A DNA stretch of 64,000 nt, taken from assembly GCA_022606425.2 (NCBI GenBank), contig JAHDVF020001466.1, positions 973,501 through 1,037,500 on the forward strand, in the 5' to 3' direction. The translations under genes were made by a program, and so were the position numbers. Below are positions 56,385 through 64,000 of the stretch, piece after piece. Below the pieces are notes generated by a model. It made no database searches. It was not told the DNA's origin and worked only from the letters and a program-made list of their open reading frames with translations. The DNA comes from Lepidostoma basale (lineage: Eukaryota; Arthropoda; Insecta; Trichoptera; Lepidostomatidae). Every line of letters starts with the position of its first letter. Positions within the stretch are counted from its first letter, which is position 1.

Positions 56385-56570
56385 TATATGTGCATTTCCG
56401 ACTTCTACAATGCCTGCCTTTTAAAAAATAATTAATTTGATATTGCCACTGTCCTTGGCCTTCCTCTACTATTTTTTTTCCATAATACTTACAATATTTT
56501 AACTATTTTCATTCGAGATTTCCCTATTCGCTCGTTAGGTGTCCCATCATTTTAGTGATACTTTCTTTGA
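56385..56570 (-). mobile_element. LINE-A fragment
   Basis: Minus-strand pieces: TTCCGACTTCTACAATGCCT, CCTTGGCCTTCCTCTACTAT TTTTTTTCC and TTTCATTCGAGATTTCCC, family order with gaps. It sits head to head with the next copy. Confidence 0.6.
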
Positions 56571-56599
56571 TTTGTTTAAGGGCCCTATAATCTACATTC

Positions 56600-57035
56600 T
56601 CTTTCCTCTGAATTTTTATGAAAGTAGAATAAATGCGGTACAAATGATATCTACTAGACTAGCGGTTCTCAAAGGATGCTCCGCAGAGCCCTGGGGTTTC
56701 GCGAGCCAGGCGCGCAGGCAGCATAATAAATCTACAATAATGTATTTTTGTATGATATTCGTTAAATGATTATAATAAAATAATGAATCTAAATCCAGGT
56801 TTTGCTTATTTTAAGGCTCCGTACAACATTTAGTGTTTCAAAAAGGGTTCCGTCGCCAAAAATGCTTGAGAACTATTTTACTAGACGAATGTGTATTCAA
56901 AATTTGAATAAGTGTGTAACATGTTAAATGAATTACTGAATAAATAACAATTCAGAAAGTATAATGAATGGTGTAAATGGAGCACAAAATTTAAGATGGC
57001 CGTACGCTGGCACGATAAATAAAATAAATGTAATT
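56600..57035 (+). mobile_element. LINE-A middle region, split by a hAT-type element
   Basis: Encodes YESRINAVQMIST before the insertion and RRMC after it, then TATAATGAATGGTGTAAATG GAGCAC and a worn RWPYAGTIN segment. The interrupted site equals the continuous site at 52485-52790. Confidence 0.8.
56660..56878. mobile_element. non-autonomous hAT-type DNA transposon
   Basis: The 219-bp element has ends TAGCGGTTCTCAA and TTGAGAACTATTT (inverted, 9 of 13 matching) and is flanked by TACTAGAC on both sides (56652-56659 and 56879-56886), an 8-bp target duplication as made by hAT transposases. Removing the element and one repeat restores the LINE-A reading. It has no transposase and would need one supplied in trans. 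Confidence 0.9.
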
Positions 57036-57514
57036 TTTGATTTTGTTTCAACAGTTTACTTAAAATATTATAGCAAAAACATTTTTTTTTAGTTATAAAT
57101 TTCTTGCTAAATCAAATATTTCGAAATGGGCGTTTTCAGAGAGGTTCGTTTTGCTTAGTGACATACTCGTATGTTATATCTGCCTACTGAGGCATCATCG
57201 AAACGTAAAGCATACTCGTATGCCGGCTAGCAACGGTGAGTACCTAAGAGCTGGAGTCTGCGAAGAGAAACTGCATGATATGCCATTGATAAGCTCGCAA
57301 GATTTGTGGCAATCAATACTTGTTCTGTGCAATTGTTTTCAACAAAGCAATAGATCTCATATCTTGCTGCATTTGATTAAACGCTGTCGGCAAACATGAA
57401 AGACAAAGCTTGGCTCGTTAGGGCAATGTATTACAAATCTGTATTCTCCACGTGTGATCCCGTGAGAACGGGGCTTACAGCTGTAAGGCAAGTATGAAAT
57501 AATTAGATTACAAG
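57036..57514. other. non-genic stretch
   Basis: 57150-57480 is unique and GC-richer with an 82-codon plus frame (57151-57399) lacking recognisable domains. Confidence 0.35.
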
Positions 57515-57720
57515 GAAAAGAGTGGGCAGAAATAATGGACACACTTTTCTTTCCTGACATACTTCTCTCGATTCCTCAACATTCATAGTGCGTGTCATTC
57601 ACGTCATTCAAATATACTTTTTTTATCATTCTTTCTATAATACATTAATTATTTTCATGTCTCCAAACAATCTTAGTGTTCCGTTCATTTTCACTACATT
57701 CACTTTTTATATACCATAAA
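57515..57720 (-). mobile_element. LINE-A 3' end, degenerate
   Basis: GGGCAGAAATAATGGACACA CTTTTCTTTCCTGACATACT TCTCTCGATTCC and CATGTCTCCAAACAATCTTA GTG in minus-strand family order. Confidence 0.7.
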
Positions 57721-58044
57721 ACAACAAATATCTAAAGTGATGTTTTATTGAAAAATGGTGCCATAGATATCAGACAACATTATTTTACAAAAAATCGTAC
57801 AACGAATTTCAAGATTTATCTATGCGTAAATTATAATTTTTGAATATGAATAAGTATCTATTTACGTACCTACCTATTGTTTGTATGGTTACTTTGATAT
57901 AACGAAAGTCAAATGAGGTACTTGAAATCATCGTACCTACTCTTTACACAAATAGTGAAGTAGGTATATATTAAAAATAAAATATCTCTATATTCGCCCT
58001 ATTAATAAATAATAATATGCTATCTTTTAAAGCACAATTTATCA
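57721..58044. other. non-genic stretch
   Basis: AT-rich; 58010-58035 (AATAATATGCTATCTTTTAA AGC) is a probable L2 tail remnant. Confidence 0.35.
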
Positions 58045-58170
58045 TATTTATATCACCGATGAAGGGCTTTTGTGTCCGAAACATGTTTTTTTTTAACTTC
58101 ATATTTTAATAAAGTTGGTGTTAAGTGCAAAGTTAAAAAAAGAAACATTGTTTAATAAATAAATTGCTTT
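58045..58170 (+). mobile_element. H2 element, GGGC/GUCC subtype
   Basis: The hairpin (58053-58088) reads CCGATGA, A, GGGC, loop UUUUGU, GUCC, GAAAC AUGUU. It resembles the 41140 copy with one arm changed but still paired through a G-U. Confidence 0.65.
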
Positions 58171-58969
58171 AAAAACACATTGTGAAAGTGCTTTTGGGTA
58201 GATTCGTTTATAAAATAAACTTCGCTATATCGGATATATTTATTATATTTTTAATATTATCGTAGTGTGATTTTACAGATAAAATTAGGTAACCACATAA
58301 CAGTACAGGTAGCTCACTCTTCATAGCAATAAAATTCATTATGGAAAAAAAAAAGTATAATACAAAGATTATATTATTTTGATTGGCTGGAAATGGGTTA
58401 TTTGAATAGCAAACGTTCTATACCGGTAATCCAATGATGTAACGCACTTAAAATTCAGTTAGCACGTGGTCACATTAAGTTACAATCAATAAAACGGTCA
58501 TGACTGAGTGGAATAGAGGTATACGCGGTGCACTTCCTGGTAACCTTGGACGATAGGTAATCGATCAATGTACATTATACCAACGTACAATGAATACTTA
58601 ATTGTTTGGGCATTAAATTTAACAGTAATTGGACGCAATTAAACCGTTCTCAAAAGTACCTTAATAAAAAGTATTAAACAAATCGTGATATATTTACTTA
58701 TGGTATATAAACAATAATTAACAAAGTTATATTATTTATTAATATACCTAAAACCGGACGAAGATAATACATTTTTTATATTTTGTATAGATTTTGCGTG
58801 GTGACTGATTCTGATTTGCGATAAATCGCGGAGGGAAAACTTGAATTGAATGTGATAAAAATGACCTACTAACTCAAAGCCATATAAAACAGTATTCATA
58901 TATCTGCATACATGTTAAGAAGACAACGTTATCAAAATGTTCAAACACGATGATTAACAAATAATGAAA
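58171..58969. other. non-genic stretch
   Basis: Unique DNA; nothing recognised. Confidence 0.35.
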
Positions 58970-59045
58970 ACCGTCGTTGTAAATGGCGCACTATATGTAT
59001 GTGAAGAAGCTAATGAAGCATGCCAGAATAGAAAAGTATGACAGT
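58970..59045 (+). mobile_element. LINE-A remnant
   Basis: GTCGTTGTAAATGGCGCACT ATATGTATGTGAAGAAGCTA ATGAAGCATGCCAGAATAG follows the NVEEARE...CQ segment. Confidence 0.5.
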
Positions 59046-59244
59046 ACTTTATTCAAACATTGAAGCAATGGTATTTCATATAAATGCTTTAATATATTAC
59101 TAACAATACTGTTATCAATCAAAATACGAAATTATATGCATGCCATGTCAACATTGTAAATTATGTTCTGTTTATAAATTTGTTAAGTATTCAAATATGC
59201 GAAAAAATTACAAAATTGTCAAACACACAAAAAATCAAATATTA

Positions 59245-59402
59245 AATATCTGTCACGCGAGGAGTCGGCGAAATCGACGTGCGTGCATATAAGATGTATA
59301 AATGTAGAGGAAACGAGAGAAGTAAGTCAGGATAAAACAATGTGGCAGTTCATTCTTTCTACTAACTCCTCCGGGACACGACGTGATGGTTAGTTTATTT
59401 AG
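59245..59402 (+). mobile_element. LINE-A 3' end
   Basis: CACGCGAGGAGTCGGCGAAA TCGACGTGCGTGCATATAAG ATG, NVEETREVSQDKTMWQFILS and CTCCTCCGGGACACGACGTG ATGGTTAG. Confidence 0.8.
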
Positions 59403-60199
59403 TTAATAAATTTGTTCAATTATAGCTATACAAACAGTGTTTAATTAAATCGTGATTGGTTCAGTGAATGCATTTAAAAATATTTAATAGGATCGAAACT
59501 GGTTGGTTATACAATATACGGCAAAGGCCACATCAAAGTGCTTCGATTGGCGCTAAGCTAAATGCTATGCTATTCTATAATATTATAGAGCGTTCGGTGT
59601 AGCAATCCTATGTTCTATTTCGTTAGCTCGCAGGTTAGCTCTAAGATCAATGTTTGAAAGAAAATATAATATGTGACCACAAAGTTAATAAAAAAATGTT
59701 GTGTTTTTCATATTGCGATTCTAAGAAGTGACTGATAGAATCAAACCATTCACGTCCGTACGTCTAACGACTCCACGTCTGTCATACATTATTGTCTCGA
59801 CTCCGTGAATACAAAGTAATCCCCTATTGTGTATAAGATAGCGTATGATAGACGATTACGCGCTTCTGGTATCAGATGCATAGCGCTACCACATATTTTG
59901 TTCAAGACGCGAATTTCATATGCCATTTTCTCGTTACATGCAAATTTGATACGCAAGCGCCCGTTAGCAAAGGATATTGTTCGCCGTGTCATGAGGTCAC
60001 GTATGGAGCGAGGTCCGCGGCACATCTTGATTCTAGTCACTCCGCATCCATCATACACCATCGCTGAGCACCACCCATGGAGATATGATGTAAACGTCAT
60101 GCTATATGACGTAGTAAATTAAATGCCACAAGACATCTACCTACTTAGAATTCTTGTAAATAAAACGTGTTTTATACACACATGTTTCATGTAATGTTT
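59403..60199. other. unique DNA with opposing open frames
   Basis: 59760-60122 is GC-richer and open on both strands (103 codons minus at 59789-60100, 97 codons plus at 59829-60122). Neither has a recognisable domain, and neither matches the repeats of the window. It could be a decayed coding segment or conserved non-coding DNA. Confidence 0.25.
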
Positions 60200-60442
60200 G
60201 GATATCATTTAAAAATAATTGTGTACTTTTTTACACCACCCTATTCTGTATTGTCGAACCAACCGGTTTTTCTCCCGCCGGGGCTTTGTGAGGGTAACAA
60301 AAACAAATAGGTAGCGGAAAACGAAACCGGTTGTTTCCATAAATAAAAGTAAAGTGGTGTAAAGTGTACACAAGTGTTATACATTATTTTTAATAATGTC
60401 ACACCATAAATTATGTGCTTCATTTGAAAGGATATCATTTAA
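60200..60442. mobile_element. fold-back element with 13-bp direct repeats
   Basis: GGATATCATTTAA occurs at 60200-60212 and 60430-60442. Between them, inverted arms TTAAAAATAATTGTGTAC.. ACACCAC and GTGGTGTAAAGTGTACAC...ATTATTTTTAA face each other, with an inner AACCGG pair. A small non-autonomous element with target duplication is likely; its family is unknown and no second copy was found here. Confidence 0.6.
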
Positions 60443-60489
60443 GCCAAATTTTTCCTTATTGATCAATTAGTCCGCTGAACGCGGTCTTC

Positions 60490-60700
60490 TCGGAGATCGA
60501 CGTCTTTCATATTAGTGAAGGTACGATAAGGGGACAAATACTCTTGACTTTAGAAAGTATCTTGTCTTCCTAATGTCGAACCATCTCTAATGTGTTCCTG
60601 GTATAATGTTGTATTTTTATAATATTTTACCTGTACTCAATAGATGCCTTAAACATTTTGCTGTTAATAAACTAATTTGTTTTGATTTGATTTTATTTTA
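60490..60700 (+). mobile_element. LINE 3'UTR, family J
   Basis: GATCGACGTCTTTCATATTA GTGAAGGTACG, CTTGACTTTAGAAAG, CTTGTCTTCCTAATGTCGAA CCATCTCTAATGTGTTCCTG G and AATAAACTAATTTGTTTTGA TTTGATTTTATTTTATT tail. It matches 28662-28860. Confidence 0.75.
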
Positions 60701-61504
60701 TTAATGATTTTACTTGGATTTATTATGTATAATTAATTATAAAAAAATATTAGTGACGAATTTGTTTCAAGTAAAACTATATATTTTTGTTTATTATTAT
60801 AAATTACTAGTTTTCCATTTTGAATTTATAAAATTACTTCAAAATAAGAATTAAATCAAAATTCGATTAATAAGGATACAACTTTCAACGATTTATAGTT
60901 TGTTTACCTGAAATTAGCAACCAATTGTTTGTGACCACTGATCAGGTTCAAGTCTATCTTGGTATTTATAATCACAAAGTATGTGTATTTGTATTCTCTT
61001 AACTATTATTATGTATTTATAATACCGTAATCGAACGTCAACTTTTAAAACTCAGTTTGGCAAAAACGCACTTAATCATATTCAAAGTGAAGCTTAACCT
61101 GTTAAACACAACGCCGGGATTGTGGGTTTGAATCCAGCCAAATCGAAAATATTTTTCATGCCAATTTGTATTTAAAAATGTAACTAACTAAAACTTATAG
61201 TTAATATTCACAACACAAATTCAATTATATAGAAAAATATTTATGCGGGTATTAGTTTGAGTCGAAAACATATGGCTAGTCCACGAGTAATGAGTGACCA
61301 ATGAAAAGACCACCCAGAAGAAAAATTCTATACAGAGCGTCTACTCCTGTGCGGGATTTGCTCTTTAGTAATTAGCGGTTCGTGTTGGATATAGCTAAAG
61401 AAAATATGTATTGCATATTGGTACTAGCAAAAGGATGGTCCAATAAAAATTATACTCTAAGAAAAAAATTATCAAAACCTATAAGTATTTTGTATATATT
61501 GCTA
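60701..61504. other. non-genic stretch
   Basis: AT-rich. At 61125-61135 a B-box-like GGTTTGAATCC is seen, possibly a SINE relic, without further support. Confidence 0.35.
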
Positions 61505-61960
61505 ACAAACGTTAATTTTATTTATTTATTTATTGATCATTTACCAAGTACATGGTTTTAATACCTCCCAACTGGGGTAACCCGTTCTAGGGAGGCATTC
61601 CTAGTACTCTATATAATTTCAATATATAATATAATTTCCAAATTTAGGGAGCAGTTAAGGGAAGCAACACATATCCTAAAGTGTATAACTTGAAATTAAT
61701 TGACTTACATATTATATAACACTATTTAAACACTATATTGTCTTATATAACACTATTTAAACTATTTACTTATTTTTTAAAATTATACTACATTCAAGCC
61801 GTCCTTTTTTTAATGTCTCCGTAGTTACATGTTTTTTGTAATTTTGCATTGTCATTTTTTGTGGGTCGTTTATCTTTTTGTTAATTATGTTATAGAGTTT
61901 GGGTCCAAGATAGTAGAAATGTCTTTGCGCATTCGGATAATATGGATTGGATTATAAGAT
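61505..61960 (-). mobile_element. LINE-K C-terminus and 3'UTR
   Basis: The minus strand encodes PYYPNAQRHFYYLGPKLYNI, then KINDPQKMTMQNYKKHVTTE and a stop: the end of a LINE reverse transcriptase with the tyrosine-leucine-GPKLYN segment. The 3'UTR ends TACTTGGTAAATGATCAATA AATAAATAAATAAA. 5'-truncated; only copy in the window. Confidence 0.75.
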
Positions 61961-62027
61961 GTGGATATAAAAAAGGAATAAATGTATAAATAATACTTTA
62001 AAAACTAGCTAATAACTTATATAAATG

Positions 62028-62395
62028 AAAACATCTGTCTTCTAGGAATTTTATTAAGCTTTATATGGAATGACATGTTTCACCCTTCTAAGGCATTATC
62101 AAACATTTGATAATGCCTTAGAAGGGTAAAACAAGTCATTACATATAAAACTCAATAATACTCCTAGAAGAGAGACGTTTTACTAATTAACTAACTAACT
62201 AACCATCACGCCATTTCCCCGGAGGGGTAGGCTGAGAGGGTGGATCGCCACAATGTTCTGTCCTGGCACACCTCTCCGGCTTCCTCCACATTATTCATAC
62301 ATCGTACCATGCACGCACGTCAATTATTCCGACTTCGACGTTTTAATTTATATTAATTATTTAATATGGTGTTTTATATAATTGTTCAAGAAACA
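62028..62395. mobile_element. palindromic MITE, interrupted
   Basis: Left arm AACATCTGTCTTCTAGGAAT TTTATTAAG, a clear centre CAAACATTTGATAATGCCTT AGAAGGG, right arm CCTAGAAGAGAGACGTTTTA; after the LINE-A insert it continues TTTAATTTATATTAATTATT TAATATGG and ends at TTGTTCAAGAAAC. Confidence 0.8.
62183..62336 (-). mobile_element. LINE-A end nested in the MITE
   Basis: A 154-bp minus-strand LINE-A terminus (AACTAACTAACTAACCATCA CGCC...) lies between GACGTTTTA (62174-62182) and GACGTTTTA (62337-62345), a 9-bp direct repeat that is also MITE arm sequence. Confidence 0.85.
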
Positions 62396-62989
62396 ATATA
62401 TAAATAAGAAATTCGCGAACTATCAATATATTGAAAGGTAGATCTGAGGTCTCATATATAGGTCTGATTCGATAAATACCCAATTTTATTTAAATAGATT
62501 TAGAAAAAATGTTTCAATAAGTATGGTTCAGAGCGAAGAAATATATGATATATCATTCACAAAAAAACTTGAGGCATTATCGAAATTCGATCAAATTGTA
62601 CAAGTAAAGGGGAATTTATTCATTTTGGTTGGACAGAGACCGATGAAAACAGCTCTTGCAAGGAATTAGATCAACCAAAAGATTGGAAAAAATTCTATTG
62701 TTTGTGGAGTGTGAAATGCGTATAGATTGTGTTCGGACATTCCGTATGTGAGCCCACTACGCTCGTAAATAACGCAGAATGCAAGTTTATGAATTCCTTT
62801 TGTTAAGTATTCATCGTGCCATGTTCTGGTATAAGTAAGGAGGAGCCCGTGAGGGAGGGATTGGCCGGAGTATTGTGTTCGGTAGTGTATTAATTTCTGG
62901 ACGTGCCTTGCATAATAACGAGAACTTGAATAAGTCTTAATTAAAAGAAGACACAAGCAAATTGTTCTACTAGAGAATTCGCAACATAA
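62396..62989. other. unique DNA with an unrecognised minus frame
   Basis: A 96-codon minus frame (62666-62956) has no simple-sequence bias but no recognised domain. GC content is somewhat higher than around it. Confidence 0.25.
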
Positions 62990-63061
62990 AACTAACTAAC
63001 CATCCCCTAAGGGGTAGGCAGAGAGGATGGATTCCTCTACATTCATACATCGAAACAAGTG

Positions 63062-63288
63062 CAAACAACATAATAATTCCAGTCAGAGCCAATAAAGCAA
63101 GTTTCAATGATCGTGCTTTCAGAGTTGCGGGTCCGTTGGCGTGGAACAGCCTCCATGTTAGTATTAAGTATGAGGATAGTGTTAAATTTAAGAAATTTCT
63201 AAAGACTGCACTGTTCGGTCAGTCATTTCCTAGTGCGCCCTTGGAGTAATTGCACTTAAAATACAAGTCATCAGAATAATATAATAAC
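63062..63288 (+). mobile_element. L2-related LINE C-terminus and 3'UTR
   Basis: The plus strand reads VRANKASFNDRAFRVAGPLA WNSLHVSIKYEDSVKFKKFL KTALFGQSFPSAPLE then a stop, followed by CTTAAAATACAAGTCATCAG. It is a different subfamily from 54955-55310 but has the same AF-VAGP-AWN-L core. Confidence 0.8.
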
Positions 63289-63290
63289 CG

Positions 63291-63484
63291 GGTGGTGGTC
63301 TAGGGATTAGAACGCTTGGCTCCTGATCCAGGGGGCATGGGTTCAAGCCTGGACACGACCAGGTTCCTTCTTCATAATAATGAGCTATTTTCTGCTCACA
63401 TTGAAGATTGTAAAATAAATTCTAATATCATTGATATAAATCCTTGATGTTAGTCTTTTTTAAATAAATAAATAAAAATAAAAA
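63291..63484 (+). mobile_element. tRNA-derived SINE S2
   Basis: A box TGGTCTAGGGATTAGAA, B box GGTTCAAGCCT (63340-63350), body AATGAGCTATTTTCTGCTCA CATTGAAG, tail of TAAATAAATAAATAAA. An imperfect direct repeat AGAATAA(a/t)ATAAT (63273 and 63484) may be its target duplication. Inserted at the 3' end of the L2-related copy. Confidence 0.9.
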
Positions 63485-63549
63485 GAATAAAATAATCGTA
63501 ACATGCAAGCTCGTCGATTTTTCCGACTTCGGATGTGGCCGCCATAAAC

Positions 63550-63834
63550 AATTAGAATAATTTGGTCATTTGGTTAAATTATTTGTTATTTCTTGAACAA
63601 TGTAAAACTCTTAATTAAATACGTTACGAATGAAAACGTCGGTTAATAAGAAGTTTTATTAAAATTTATGGGAGTGGCATGTTTCGCCTATCAGGCTCAG
63701 ACATTCGATAAATGTTAATAAAACTTCTATAAAACATACGTTTTCATTCGTATAGATTATTTTAAATAGAGTTTTACATCATTGTTCAAGAAACATTAAA
63801 AAATTTTACCAAATGACCAAATCAATCAATTAAT
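63550..63834. mobile_element. palindromic MITE, extended arms
   Basis: Core 63586-63800 has TTTCTTGAACAATGTAAAAC and TTTACATCATTGTTCAAGAA AC as outer ends. Beyond them, AATTTGGTCATTTGGTTAAA TT and AATTTTACCAAATGACCAAA T continue the inverted repeat by about 30 bp on each side. Confidence 0.8.
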
Positions 63835-64000
63835 AAAAGATATCTAATAACATTTTAAGCATTTGAAGATATCAAATAACAGAGACATTTTTATTCGTAT
63901 TAATTAACTAATGTGAATTTTTTCAAATTGTTGGATACGTAAATGTGAAATTAATCTAATGTTTATACAAATTCATTGAGGGTGTCTTATTAGTGCAAAA
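63835..64000. other. non-genic window end
   Basis: AT-rich; nothing recognised. Confidence 0.3.

Larger units (their letters stand above)
62990..63545 (-). mobile_element. LINE-A copy split by L2 and SINE S2
   Basis: The minus-strand end AACTAACTAACCATCCCCTA AGGGGTAGGCAG runs to CTACATTCATACATCG near 63051 and resumes at about 63494 with ATCGTAACATGCAAGCTCGT CGATTTTTCCGACTTCGG. Intervening DNA is other retroelements. Confidence 0.7.

Noticed and set aside
57151..57399. coding exon ending at CAACG|GTGAGT
   Set aside because: The donor is good, but no convincing acceptor or conserved protein sequence is visible upstream.
61125..61135. third SINE family
   Set aside because: Only a B-box-like GGTTTGAATCC is present; no A box, tail or second copy was found.
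62666..62956. host or transposase gene on the minus strand
   Set aside because: No catalytic motif, terminal repeats or splice sites could be recognised; left as unexplained open sequence.

Overview
The window looks like AT-rich, gene-poor nuclear DNA of an insect, most likely a butterfly or moth. The basis is indirect: dense, short, 5'-truncated non-LTR retrotransposons, tRNA-derived SINEs, fold-back elements and one solo LTR, with no operons or long coding frames. No intact host protein gene, rRNA or tRNA gene could be supported. The longest open frames are about 60-135 codons; most are explained by transposon remnants and the rest are unrecognised. The region is probably intergenic or inside a long intron. 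Species and LINE clade names are inference; no database search was possible. Family letters below are local labels.

Repeat families, each recognised because copies within the window match each other. (1) LINE-A: nearly thirty pieces on both strands, mostly the last 150-330 bp, coding the end of a reverse transcriptase and finishing in GTTAGTTAGTT. (2) LINE-D, -E, -F and -G: other reverse-transcriptase C-termini, usually ending in AAG-rich tails. (3) An L2/CR1-like LINE with a short 3'UTR ending in (ATT)n. (4) Two tRNA-derived SINEs, S1 and S2. (5) A palindromic MITE with arms about 100 bp long. (6) Two groups of short elements, H1 and H2, built around a conserved hairpin read as CUGANGA - stem - GAAAC - (4 nt) - GU(C/U). 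This resembles the hammerhead ribozyme core known from Penelope-like retroelements.

Layout. 0-5 kb: a solo LTR with a 5-bp target duplication and a LINE-A piece carrying the YADD box. 5-13 kb: SINE S1, LINE-A and LINE-E tails, and most H1 elements. 13-20 kb: LINE-D and LINE-E tails, a palindromic tandem-repeat cluster, and an exon-like block at 14986-15112. 20-35 kb: nested LINE-A, MITE and SINE, a LINE-G with a 15-bp target duplication, and an H1 pair around an L2 tail. 35-43 kb: LINE-F inserted into a LINE-A relative, SINE S2, and a 202-bp tandem duplication. 43-58 kb: mostly unique AT-rich DNA, a minisatellite, an inverted L2 pair, and a hAT-type element inside LINE-A. 58-64 kb: a fold-back element, LINE 3'UTRs, and a layered nest of LINE-A, L2, SINE S2 and MITE.

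The most interesting signal is the H1/H2 hairpin. Its paired arms differ between copies by compensating changes while the single-stranded core stays constant, and one H1 copy is bounded by a perfect 14-bp direct repeat, as expected for target-primed insertion.
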